Shown: positions 1 through 11,760 of the stretch, piece after piece
Position numbering within the stretch: position 1 is the stretch's first letter
How the letters are laid out: every line of letters starts with the position of its first letter
Assembly (NCBI GenBank): GCA_023055505.1
Contig: JALIRH010000112.1
Location: 341,501 to 405,500, forward strand
DNA: 64,000 nucleotides
Direction of reading: 5' to 3'
From: Callipepla californica brunnescens
Lineage: Eukaryota; Chordata; Aves; Galliformes; Odontophoridae
The notes under the pieces: generated by a model
Told to the model about the DNA's origin: nothing
The model's database searches: none
What the model saw: only the letters and a program-made list of their open reading frames with translations
Program-made: the position numbers and the translations under genes

Positions 1-430
1 GCTCGCAGATGAATGAATGATGCAGACATACGTTGTATACAGTTGCAGAGCAGAATGAGAATCCAAACTTACCCTCCCATTAATATTAGGATTCAGCTTC
101 CATTCACTTCCAACTCCTGAAACGGAGTCACTTTCACATGGAAACCGCGATTTGCTTGATTAGGACCTCTGCCGGCTGATTCTTGAAGCCGCTATTCATT
201 GCACGGCACCTTGATGACGCTCGTCTTTCTTCAGCGGCAAAAGCCGCAGGAGCCGCGATTGATGCCATAGAATCGGAATTCGCAGATCAGCGCCATTCGA
301 ACAGAAAGCTCGCTGCTGGTGTGATCTACTTGGTAAAGGGGGCTTTTGCGTTGCTCTGATTATACGGTTTCTTGCTGAACATTTCGAAGCAGTGGAATCA
401 CACCTGATTTGTCTAGAGGAGAAATGACAC
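1..430. other. Unique left flank with a 59-codon open frame
   Basis: This is non-repetitive DNA before the telomere-like block. On the plus strand there is a stop-to-stop frame from 180 to 359 without an ATG. It contains the stretch AAIDAIESEFADQRH and is rich in Ala, Asp and Arg, so it reads more like real protein than the shadow frames of the satellites. I do not recognise the family; a relic of a transposable element or a lone exon are both possible. The minus-strand frame at 196-486 is probably its shadow. No LTR ends or target duplication are visible, because the window starts here. Confidence 0.3.
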
Positions 431-874
431 CTAAGACTATTGCTAACCCGAAACCTAATCCAAGCTCCAACCTTTACCCTATCCACAATCTTTGCCCTAA
501 CTCACAACCTAACCCTCAACCTCAACCTAACCAGAACCCTAAGCCTTACTTGTAATGCTAAACCTAACCCTAACCCTAACCTCAAACCTAGCACTAACCC
601 TACTCCCAACCAAATCCACAACTCTAATCCTAAACCTAAAGCTAACTCTAAATCTAAAGCTAAGCCTAATACTTACCCTTGACCCAAATCGTCTCCATAA
701 GAATCACTGTAGCTATTACCCGAATCCTAACTCTACCTTCAAGCTATCCCTAACTCTGATCCTAAACCAAAACCCAAATTGAAGCCCAACCCTAAACCTT
801 GAACAAAGCATCAGATTACCACAACCCTCACCTAACTCGAAACCAAAACCAAAACCTAGCCCTAAAGCTAACCC
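431..874. repeat. Degenerate telomere-like DNA leading into the macrosatellite
   Basis: The plus strand consists of CCTAA/CCCTAA variants such as aacctaaccctaac, with many substitutions. It is not part of the 5.44-kb tandem period. It does carry the landmark AAAGCATCAGATTACC near 805, which recurs inside every unit. It therefore looks like an older, non-amplified piece of the parent block. Confidence 0.75.
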
Positions 875-2696
875 CAAACCCAATCCAAACCCCAAACCTA
901 CTCCTATTCCTAAACCTTATCTTAACCCTAAACCAAACCCAAACCCAAGGCCCTCCCCTTCTCTCAGCCTAACACTCAAACTAACCTAAACCCGAAACTA
1001 ACCCTACATTTATCCTAATCTTATCCATATTCTAAGGCCTAACCCTACTCTGACCAGAAAGCTCATGTTGTCTAAAATCTACCCCTTACCTAAAACCTAA
1101 ATCGACAAAAAAACCTAACCCGAAACCTCAACCTAACTCTTCTCCTAACTAGAACACCAGCACTTCACCTTACCCTAACTGGAAACCTAGGACTAAATCC
1201 TTACCTTGTCCAGAACCCTATTCCTAACCCAAACCAGAATTCGAACCTCTACCCTAACCAAAACCCTTCCCCTAAACCTAAACCTAATGCTACCCTCAAC
1301 CAAACCCTAGCCCTAAATCCTACCCTAAAACCAACACCACGTTTAAGCTCAAACCTCAAGCCTCAAAGAAAGCATCAGATTACCGCAGATCTCACCTAAC
1401 ACTAACCCCAATCCAATCCCTACTACTAACCCCAAACCCAATCCAAACACCAAAACTATTCCTATTCCTAAACCTAACACTAAGCCAGAACCAAACCCAA
1501 GGCCTACCCCTTCTCTCAGCCTGACACTCAAACTAACCTAGACCTGAACGCAACGCTAAATCAAATACTAAAACTCACCCTTAGCCAAGGCCCTTTTAGG
1601 ACCCTTCCCTGGTCCTAAAACTAAAGAGAACCCTACCCCTTCCACTAAACCTTCATCTACATCCCTAACCCTTACCCTAAACCTAAATCTACACCAAAAC
1701 CTAACCCTAACCCTAACATGTCTTCTAACTGTAAAACTAACGCTTCACCTAACCCGAACTGAAACCCCAGGACTAAACCTTACCTAACACCTAGCTATAT
1801 TCCTAACCCTATCCTGAAACCTAACGTTAACCCTAACCCTAAAAACAACTTGGAACCAAACCCTAACCCTAACCTAACCCTTATCAGAACCCTAAATCTA
1901 ATCCTAACCGTTACCTCAATTGAACTCCAATTCTTCCTGAAATCTAAATGGGACCTTAAAACCAACCCCAGATGGAAGCCCAACCCTAAACCTAACACAA
2001 AGCATTAGATTACCACAGCCATCACCTAACTCTAACCCCAGCCTTAACGCTAATACTATCCCAAACACTATTCCAATTCCTAAACCCAACACAAACCCAA
2101 AAACACAAAGCCTACAATTCTCACAGCCTAACACTGAAAGGAAACCTAAATCTTACCCTAACTCTAAAACTAATCCAAAGCATGACCACAATTTAAACTC
2201 TAAATCTACCTTCAAACTAAAGCTGACCCTAACACCAACCTCAAGTAAAAGCCCAACCCTAAGCCTAACACAAAGCATTAGATTACCACAACGCTCACCT
2301 AACTTCTAACCCCCACCCTAACACTAATACTAAAGCAATCAGATTCCAAATACTAACCCAATTCCTATTCTGAAACCCAAAACTATTCCAAAAACAAACC
2401 CAAGGCCTAACCTTTCTCTCACCCTAACAATCAAAGAAAACCTATTCCTAAACCTAATCCTAAATCTAGTCCTAACCCTAACCCTCACCCTTAATCTAAC
2501 CCCAACCCCCACCCAGAAGCTAACACTTAGCATTGTACAATACCTAAACGTACCCCTAATCCTTATCACTAAACCTAAAAGGAACCTGAAACATAGTGCT
2601 AAATCCGAACCCTAACCCTGAAGACTAACGCTAACAATGAACCAATTCCTATACCTTTTCCTTCCTCCAAATTGATTCCTAGCACTAACCCTAACC

Positions 2697-3850
2697 CTAC
2701 ATTAACCCTATCCTAACCCTAACCCTAACCCTAGCCCTAAACTACATTAACCCTAACCCTAACCCTAACCCTAGCCCTAACCTAACTCTAACCCTAACCC
2801 TAACCCTAAACCTAATGCTAACCCTTACCCTACCCTAACCCTAACCCTACCATACCCTAACCCTAACCTACCCTAACACTAACCCTAACCCTAACCCTAA
2901 AACTAAACCTAAACCTAACCCTAACCCTAACCCTAACCCTAATTCCTAACCCTTACCTTAACTGTATCACAATCCCTATCCTAATTCTTACCCTAACCCT
3001 AACCCTTACCTAACCCTAACCCTAACCCTAACCCTAACCCTAACTCTAACCTTAACCCTAACCCTAACCCTAACCTAACCCTAACCCTAATCCTAACCCT
3101 AACTCTAATTCCTAACCCTTACCTTAACTGTATCACAATCCCTATCCTAATTCTTACCCTAACCCTAACCCTTACCTAACCCTAACCCTAACCCTAAACC
3201 TAACTCTCACCTTAACCCTAACCCTAACCCTAACCCTAACCTAACCCTAACCCTAACCCTAACCCTAACCCTAACCCTAACCCTAACCCTAACCTCAACC
3301 CTAACCCTAACTCTAACCTTAACCCTAAACCTAAAAATAAATTTAACCCTAACCCTAACACTAACCCTAACCCTAATTTTACCCTAACCCTAAGCATACC
3401 CTAACCCTAACCCTAACCCTAACCCTAACCCCAACCCTAACCTAACCCTAACCCTAACCCTAACCCTAACCCTAACCCTAACCCTAACCCTACCCTAACC
3501 CTAACCCTAACCCTAACCCTAACCCTAACCCTAACAATAAATTTAACCTTAACCCTAACCCTAACCCTAACCCTACCCTAACCCTAACCCTAACCCTAAC
3601 CCTAACCCTAACCCTAACCCTAACCCTAAACCTAACCCTAACCCTACCCTAACCCTAACCCTAACCCTACCCTAACCCTAACCCTAACCCTAACCCTAAC
3701 CCTAACCCTAACCCTACCCTAACCCTAACCCTTACCCTAACCCTAACCCTAACCCTTACCCTAACCCTAGCCTAACCCAAACCCTAACCCTAACCCTACC
3801 CTAACCCTAACCCTAACCCTAACCCTACCCCTAACCCTACTTTACCCTAA
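2697..3850. repeat. Dense (CCCTAA)n tract inside unit 1
   Basis: Long runs of perfect CCCTAA hexamers are broken by CCTAA, CCCTA and aataaattt variants. The same tract recurs near 8137-9290, 13583-14740, 19030-20250 and 24540-25570. It is interstitial, since other sequence lies on both sides, and the G-rich strand is the minus strand. Confidence 0.9.
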
Positions 3851-4640
3851 CCCTAATCCTAACACTAACTCTAACTTTATTCCTTACCCTAACACTAATC
3901 CAATCCCGAACCCTAACCCTAATCCTAGCCCTAACTCTAATTTTATTCGTAACCCTACCCCTAATCCAAACAATAACCCTTACCCTAATCAAACCCTATC
4001 CCTATTCCTAACCCTTACCCTAACCGTATCACAATCCCTATCCTAACTCTTACCATAACCCAAACCCTAACCTAACCCTAACCCTAACCCTATCCCTAAC
4101 CCTTACCCTAACTCTAACCCTACCCTAACCTTAACTCTACCCTAACCGTATCCCTACCCTAACCCTAACCCTAATCCTAGCCCTTACTCTAACTTTATTC
4201 CTAACCCTACCCCTGATCCAAACACTAACCCTAACCTTAATGTAACCCTAACCCTATTCCTAACCCTTACCCTAACTGTATCCCATTCCCTATCCTAACT
4301 CTTACCATAACCCTAACCCTGATGCTAATGCTAACCCTAACCCTGAATCTAACCCTTACCCTAACCCTATCCCTTACCCAGAAGCTAACACTTAGCGTTG
4401 TACAATACCTAACCGTACCCTAACCCTATCCCTAAACCTAAAAGGAACCCAAACTCTAACCCTAAATCTGTCCCTGAGCCTAACCTTCAACCTTACCCTA
4501 ACCTTAACCCTAACCCTGTTCCATTCTCTAAACATATCTGTAAGCATTACCTTCATCCTAACTCGAACTCTACCCTAACCCTATCCCTTTGACCCCAACA
4601 CAAAACCCAGATTGAGCCTGACCCTAACCTAGGTAGCATC

Positions 4641-6123
4641 AAGTGTATGTAGGGTGAATTTGAGTTTTAGGGTCAAAGTTAAATTGTTAGTTTTAGGGTT
4701 AGGGTGAAGGATTGCTTTAGTTCTAGTATTAGGGTGTTTGGGGTTAGGGTTAGGGTAAGGATTTTGGAGTGGATTAGGTTTAGGGTCAGGTTTGGGGGAG
4801 TTTTGGGGTTAGGGTTAGATTTAGGATTAGGGTTAGCAAAAAAGGTGTTTTAGTTTTAGTTTAGGTTAGTGCTAGGATTAGGTTGAGTGTTCTTGTGAAG
4901 TTTAGGTTTAGGGTTAGGTTTAGGTTTAGATTGAGGTTTAGGGTAAGGAGTAGGGTTCATTTGACTTTTAGGGTCAGAGTAGAGTTAAGTCGTGTTAGGG
5001 TTAAGGTTAAGAACAGGATTCAGATTCCAATTAGGTTTTGGGTTCCTACTAGGGATAGGCCTCAAATTAGTGTTAAGGTTAGGGTTAGGGTTAGGTATAG
5101 GGAAAGGGTTAGTGTTAAGGCCAGGGCAAGTGTATGGTTTAGGGTAAAGATTGGATTTAGGGTTAGGTTTAGATGTAGGTTTGGTTTGATCGTTAGGGTG
5201 TGAGAAGGCACCGGCCTTGGATTTCATTTGGAGATTGGGTAAGGTTTAGGAATAGGAATAACATTGGTGTTTAAAAGATGATTAGTGTTAGTATTAGGGA
5301 TAGGGTTACGGTTAGAGTTTAGTTAGGGTTGTTAGTTTTAGAGTGAGGGATAGGGGTATGGTTTGGTCTAGTACTTGGGTTAGGGTTTGGGATAGTCATA
5401 GCATTAGTGTTAGGGTTAGGGTTCCGTTAGGGTTGTGGTAATCTGATGCTAGGTGTCGGGATTAGGGTTGTGCTTAAATGTGGGTTTGGTTTGAGGGTCA
5501 GAGTTAGGGTTAGGGTAGAGTTAGAATTAGGGTAAGAGTTAGGATTAGGTTTAGGATTAGGATAAAGATTAGGTTAGGATTAGTGTTGGCTTTAGGGTTG
5601 TGTCTGGGAGAAGGGTTAGTGTTAGGGATAGACTTAGGGTAAGAGTAAGTGTTAGGGATAGGCATAGGTTTTGGGAAAGTTTCAGAGTTTGGACTGGATT
5701 TATGATTAGGGTTAGGGACAAAGATTTTTTGAGATTTATGATTAGATTTAGGGAGAAAAGTAGGCTGACTTGTGGTGTTAGCAGTAGGTTTAGGTTTAGG
5801 TTTAGGTTTAGGATTCCATTTGTATTTATTGATCGAGGTTGGGTTAGTTGGAGTGTAAAGGTCAGAGTAGGGTTAGGCCTTGGGATAGGGTTAAGGTTTG
5901 GAATAGGATTAGGATTCAAATGATGTTACGGGTTGGTGTTAGGGTTAGGGAAAGGTTAGGATCAGGGTTGAGGTCAGGGTTAGGTATAGGAAAAGGGTTA
6001 GGGTTAGGGCTAGGGCAATTGGAAGGGTTAGGCTTAGGCTTAGATATTAGGGTTAGGTTTAGGCGGAGGTTTGGTTCGAGTGTCAGGGTGAGAGAAGGGG
6101 TAGGCCTGGGGTTTGGTTTTGGG
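4641..6123. repeat. Inverted TTAGGG-type arm of unit 1
   Basis: Near 4630-4640 the plus strand changes from CCCTAA-type to TTAGGG-type, just after a cctagg palindrome. Parts of this arm are inverted copies of the left arm. The stretch near 6069-6121 (tgtcagggtgagagaagg) is the reverse complement of the region near 1490-1541. The stretch near 5430-5452 (gtggtaatctgatgct) is the reverse complement of the region near 803-822. Equivalent arms end just before 11570, 17016, 22527 and 27831. Confidence 0.85.
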
Positions 6124-6314
6124 TTACATCATACAAATCATCCCATACATTAGCTGGGGTGGGAGGTGCAAGGAACAGCCAGCAAAGTGCTGAGTTCATT
6201 CCAATCAGAGGACCTGAAGATCGGGTAGCTACTATCAAACCGTTTGTGTTGCCAATTCCGATGATATTTATGGGGCCCTGATGTTATGGTTCAGTGGGGA
6301 GTCACTATCAAGTC
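6124..6314 (+). mobile_element. Retroviral protease/RT-junction remnant amplified with the satellite
   Basis: This 190-bp non-telomeric segment at the end of unit 1 recurs at 11570-11760, 17016-17206, 22527-22717 and 27831-28021. In the last copy it continues into a recognisable reverse transcriptase. Frame-broken translation of the segment gives residues typical of the end of a betaretrovirus-like protease and the start of RT (for example VATIKPFVLPIPM). The first four copies are therefore truncated pol fragments that stop at exactly the same base. Confidence 0.85.
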
Positions 6315-9300
6315 CAAACCCAATCCAAACCCCAAACCTACTCCTATTCCTAAACCTTATCTTAACCCTAAACCAAACCCAAACCCAAGGCCCTCCCCTT
6401 CTCTCAGCCTAACACTCAAACTAACCTAAACCCGAAACTAACCCTACATTTATCCTAATCTTATCCATATTCTAAGGCCTAACCCTACTCTGACCAGAAA
6501 GCTCATGTTGTCTAAAATCTACCCCTTACCTAAAACCTAAATCGACAAAAAAACCTAACCCGAAACCTCAACCTAACTCTTCTCCTAACTAGAACACCAG
6601 CACTTCACCTTACCCTAACTGGAAACCTAGGACTAAATCCTTACCTTGTCCAGAACCCTATTCCTAACCCAAACCAGAATTCTAACCTCTACCCTAACCA
6701 AAACCCTTCCCCTAAACCTAAACCTAATGCTACCCTCAACCAAACCCTAGCCCTAAATCCTACCCTAAAACCAACACCACGTTTAAGCTCAAACCTCAAG
6801 CCTCAAAGAAAGCATCAGATTACCGCAGATCTCACCTAACACTAACCCCAATCCAATCCCTACTACTAACCCCAAACCCAATCCAAACACCAAAACTATT
6901 CCTATTCCTAAACCTAACACTAAGCCAGAACCAAACCCAAGGCCTACCCCTTCTCTCAGCCTGACACTCAAACTAACCTAGACCTGAACGCAACGCTAAA
7001 TCAAATACTAAAACTCACCCTTAGCCAAGGCCCTTTTAGGACCCTTCCCTGGTCCTAAAACTAAAGAGAACCCTACCCCTTCCACTAAACCTTCATCTAC
7101 ATCCCTAACCCTTACCCTAAACCTAAATCTACACCAAAACCTAACCCTAACCCTAACATGTCTTCTAACTGTAAAACTAACGCTTCACCTAACCCGAACT
7201 GAAACCCCAGGACTAAACCTTACCTAACACCTAGCTATATTCCTAACCCTATCCTGAAACCTAACGTTAACCCTAACCCTAAAAACAACTTGGAACCAAA
7301 CCCTAACCCTAACCTAACCCTTATCAGAACCCTAAATCTAATCCTAACCGTTACCTCAATTGAACTCCAATTCTTCCTGAAATCTAAATGGGACCTTAAA
7401 ACCAACCCCAGATGGAAGCCCAACCCTAAACCTAACACAAAGCATTAGATTACCACAGCCATCACCTAACTCTAACCCCAGCCTTAACGCTAATACTATC
7501 CCAAACACTATTCCAATTCCTAAACCCAACACAAACCCAAAAACACAAAGCCTACAATTCTCACAGCCTAACACTGAAAGGAAACCTAAATCTTACCCTA
7601 ACTCTAAAACTAATCCAAAGCATGACCACAATTTAAACTCTAAATCTACCTTCAAACTAAAGCTGACCCTAACACCAACCTCAAGTAAAAGCCCAACCCT
7701 AAGCCTAACACAAAGCATTAGATTACCACAACGCTCACCTAACTTCTAACCCCCACCCTAACACTAATACTAAAGCAATCAGATTCCAAATACTAACCCA
7801 ATTCCTATTCTGAAACCCAAAACTATTCCAAAAACAAACCCAAGGCCTAACCTTTCTCTTACCCTAACAATCAAAGAAAACCTATTCCTAAACCTAATCC
7901 TAAATCTAGTCCTAACCCTAACCCTCACCCTTAATCTAACCCCAACCCCCACCCAGAAGCTAACACTTAGCATTGTACAATACCTAAACGTACCCCTAAT
8001 CCTTATCACTAAACCTAAAAGGAACCTGAAACATAGTGCTAAATCCGAACCCTAACCCTGAAGACTAACGCTAACAATGAACCAATTCCTATACCTTTTC
8101 CTTCCTCCAAATTGATTCCTAGCACTAACCCTAACCCTACATTAACCCTATCCTAACCCTAACCCTAACCCTAGCCCTAAACTACATTAACCCTAACCCT
8201 AACCCTAACCCTAGCCCTAACCTAACTCTAACCCTAACCCTAACCCTAAACCTAATGCTAACCCTTACCCTACCCTAACCCTAACCCTACCATACCCTAA
8301 CCCTAACCTACCCTAACACTAACCCTAACCCTAACCCTAAAACTAAACCTAAACCTAACCCTAACCCTAACCCTAACCCTAATTCCTAACCCTTACCTTA
8401 ACTGTATCACAATCCCTATCCTAATTCTTACCCTAACCCTAACCCTTACCTAACCCTAACCCTAACCCTAACCCTAACCCTAACTCTAACCTTAACCCTA
8501 ACCCTAACCCTAACCTAACCCTAACCCTAATCCTAACCCTAACTCTAATTCCTAACCCTTACCTTAACTGTATCACAATCCCTATCCTAATTCTTACCCT
8601 AACCCTAACCCTTACCTAACCCTAACCCTAACCCTAAACCTAACTCTCACCTTAACCCTAACCCTAACCCTAACCCTAACCTAACCCTAACCCTAACCCT
8701 AACCCTAACCCTAACCCTAACCCTAACCCTAACCCTAACCTCAACCCTAACCCTAACTCTAACCTTAACCCTAAACCTAAAAATAAATTTAACCCTAACC
8801 CTAACACTAACCCTAACCCTAATTTTACCCTAACCCTAAGCATACCCTAACCCTAACCCTAACCCTAACCCTAACCCCAACCCTAACCTAACCCTAACCC
8901 TAACCCTAACCCTAACCCTAACCCTAACCCTAACCCTACCCTAACCCTAACCCTAACCCTAACCCTAACCCTAACCCTAACAATAAATTTAACCTTAACC
9001 CTAACCCTAACCCTAACCCTACCCTAACCCTAACCCTAACCCTAACCCTAACCCTAACCCTAACCCTAACCCTAAACCTAACCCTAACCCTACCCTAACC
9101 CTAACCCTAACCCTACCCTAACCCTAACCCTAACCCTAACCCTAACCCTAACCCTAACCCTACCCTAACCCTAACCCTTACCCTAACCCTAACCCTAACC
9201 CTTACCCTAACCCTAGCCTAACCCAAACCCTAACCCTAACCCTACCCTAACCCTAACCCTAACCCTAACCCTACCCCTAACCCTACTTTACCCTAACCCT

Positions 9301-11760
9301 AATCCTAACACTAACTCTAACTTTATTCCTTACCCTAACACTAATCCAATCCCGAACCCTAACCCTAATCCTAGCCCTAACTCTAATTTTATTCGTAACC
9401 CTACCCCTAATCCAAACAATAACCCTTACCCTAATCAAACCCTATCCCTATTCCTAACCCTTACCCTAACCGTATCACAATCCCTATCCTAACTCTTACC
9501 ATAACCCAAACCCTAACCTAACCCTAACCCTAACCCTATCCCTAACCCTTACCCTAACTCTAACCCTACCCTAACCTTAACTCTACCCTAACCGTATCCC
9601 TACCCTAACCCTAACCCTAATCCTAGCCCTTACTCTAACTTTATTCCTAACCCTACCCCTGATCCAAACACTAACCCTAACCTTAATGTAACCCTAACCC
9701 TATTCCTAACCCTTACCCTAACTGTATCCCATTCCCTATCCTAACTCTTACCATAACCCTAACCCTGATGCTAATGCTAACCCTAACCCTGAATCTAACC
9801 CTTACCCTAACCCTATCCCTTACCCAGAAGCTAACACTTAGCGTTGTACAATACCTAACCGTACCCTAACCCTATCCCTAAACCTAAAAGGAACCCAAAC
9901 TCTAACCCTAAATCTGTCCCTGAGCCTAACCTTCAACCTTACCCTAACCTTAACCCTAACCCTGTTCCATTCTCTAAACATATCTGTAAGCATTACCTTC
10001 ATCCTAACTCGAACTCTACCCTAACCCTATCCCTTTGACCCCAACACAAAACCCAGATTGAGCCTGACCCTAACCTAGGTAGCATCAAGTGTATGTAGGG
10101 TGAATTTGAGTTTTAGGGTCAAAGTTAAATTGTTAGTTTTAGGGTTAGGGTGAAGGATTGCTTTAGTTCTAGTATTAGGGTGTTTGGGGTTAGGGTTAGG
10201 GTAAGGATTTTGGAGTGGATTAGGTTTAGGGTCAGGTTTGGGGGAGTTTTGGGGTTAGGGTTAGATTTAGGATTAGGGTTAGCAAAAAAGGTGTTTTAGT
10301 TTTAGTTTAGGTTAGTGCTAGGATTAGGTTGAGTGTTCTTGTGAAGTTTAGGTTTAGGGTTAGGTTTAGGTTTAGATTGAGGTTTAGGGTAAGGAGTAGG
10401 GTTCATTTGACTTTTAGGGTCAGAGTAGAGTTAAGTCGTGTTAGGGTTAAGGTTAAGAACAGGATTCAGATTCCAATTAGGTTTTGGGTTCCTACTAGGG
10501 ATAGGCCTCAAATTAGTGTTAAGGTTAGGGTTAGGGTTAGGTATAGGGAAAGGGTTAGTGTTAAGGCCAGGGCAAGTGTATGGTTTAGGGTAAAGATTGG
10601 ATTTAGGGTTAGGTTTAGATGTAGGTTTGGTTTGATCGTTAGGGTGTGAGAAGGCACCGGCCTTGGATTTCATTTGGAGATTGGGTAAGGTTTAGGAATA
10701 GGAATAACATTGGTGTTTAAAAGATGATTAGTGTTAGTATTAGGGATAGGGTTACGGTTAGAGTTTAGTTAGGGTTGTTAGTTTTAGAGTGAGGGATAGG
10801 GGTATGGTTTGGTCTAGTACTTGGGTTAGGGTTTGGGATAGTCATAGCATTAGTGTTAGGGTTAGGGTTCCGTTAGGGTTGTGGTAATCTGATGCTAGGT
10901 GTCGGGATTAGGGTTGTGCTTAAATGTGGGTTTGGTTTGAGGGTCAGAGTTAGGGTTAGGGTAGAGTTAGAATTAGGGTAAGAGTTAGGATTAGGTTTAG
11001 GATTAGGATAAAGATTAGGTTAGGATTAGTGTTGGCTTTAGGGTTGTGTCTGGGAGAAGGGTTAGTGTTAGGGATAGACTTAGGGTAAGAGTAAGTGTTA
11101 GGGATAGGCATAGGTTTTGGGAAAGTTTCAGAGTTTGGACTGGATTTATGATTAGGGTTAGGGACAAAGATTTTTTGAGATTTATGATTAGATTTAGGGA
11201 GAAAAGTAGGCTGACTTGTGGTGTTAGCAGTAGGTTTAGGTTTAGGTTTAGGTTTAGGATTCCATTTGTATTTATTGATCGAGGTTGGGTTAGTTGGAGT
11301 GTAAAGGTCAGAGTAGGGTTAGGCCTTGGGATAGGGTTAAGGTTTGGAATAGGATTAGGATTCAAATGATGTTACGGGTTGGTGTTAGGGTTAGGGAAAG
11401 GTTAGGATCAGGGTTGAGGTCAGGGTTAGGTATAGGAAAAGGGTTAGGGTTAGGGCTAGGGCAATTGGAAGGGTTAGGCTTAGGCTTAGATATTAGGGTT
11501 AGGTTTAGGCGGAGGTTTGGTTCGAGTGTCAGGGTGAGAGAAGGGGTAGGCCTGGGGTTTGGTTTTGGGTTACATCATACAAATCATCCCATACATTAGC
11601 TGGGGTGGGAGGTGCAAGGAACAGCCAGCAAAGTGCTGAGTTCATTCCAATCAGAGGACCTGAAGATCGGGTAGCTACTATCAAACCGTTTGTGTTGCCA
11701 ATTCCGATGATATTTATGGGGCCCTGATGTTATGGTTCAGTGGGGAGTCACTATCAAGTC
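6315..11760. repeat. Macrosatellite unit 2 (5446 bp)
   Basis: Near-identical to unit 1. It carries T in the tttctctT variant near 7860. Its pol remnant is 11570-11760. Its telomeric tract shares the aacccttaccctaac form with unit 1 near 9170-9210. Confidence 0.9.

Larger units (their letters stand above)
875..6314. repeat. Macrosatellite unit 1 (5440 bp)
   Basis: First full unit. The CCCTAA arm covers about 875-4640, the switch to TTAGGG type is at about 4640, and the pol remnant is 6124-6314. It has a private difference near 1232 (gaattcg; the other units read gaattct). It has C in the variant tttctctC near 2420. Confidence 0.9.

Noticed and set aside
2697..3850. True chromosome end
   Set aside because: Telomeric hexamers are flanked by other sequence on both sides, are degenerate, and change orientation, so they are interstitial.
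875..6314. Relic of an end-to-end chromosome fusion
   Set aside because: A fusion gives TTAGGG followed by CCCTAA; here the order is reversed and the switch contains no clean hexamer-to-hexamer join.
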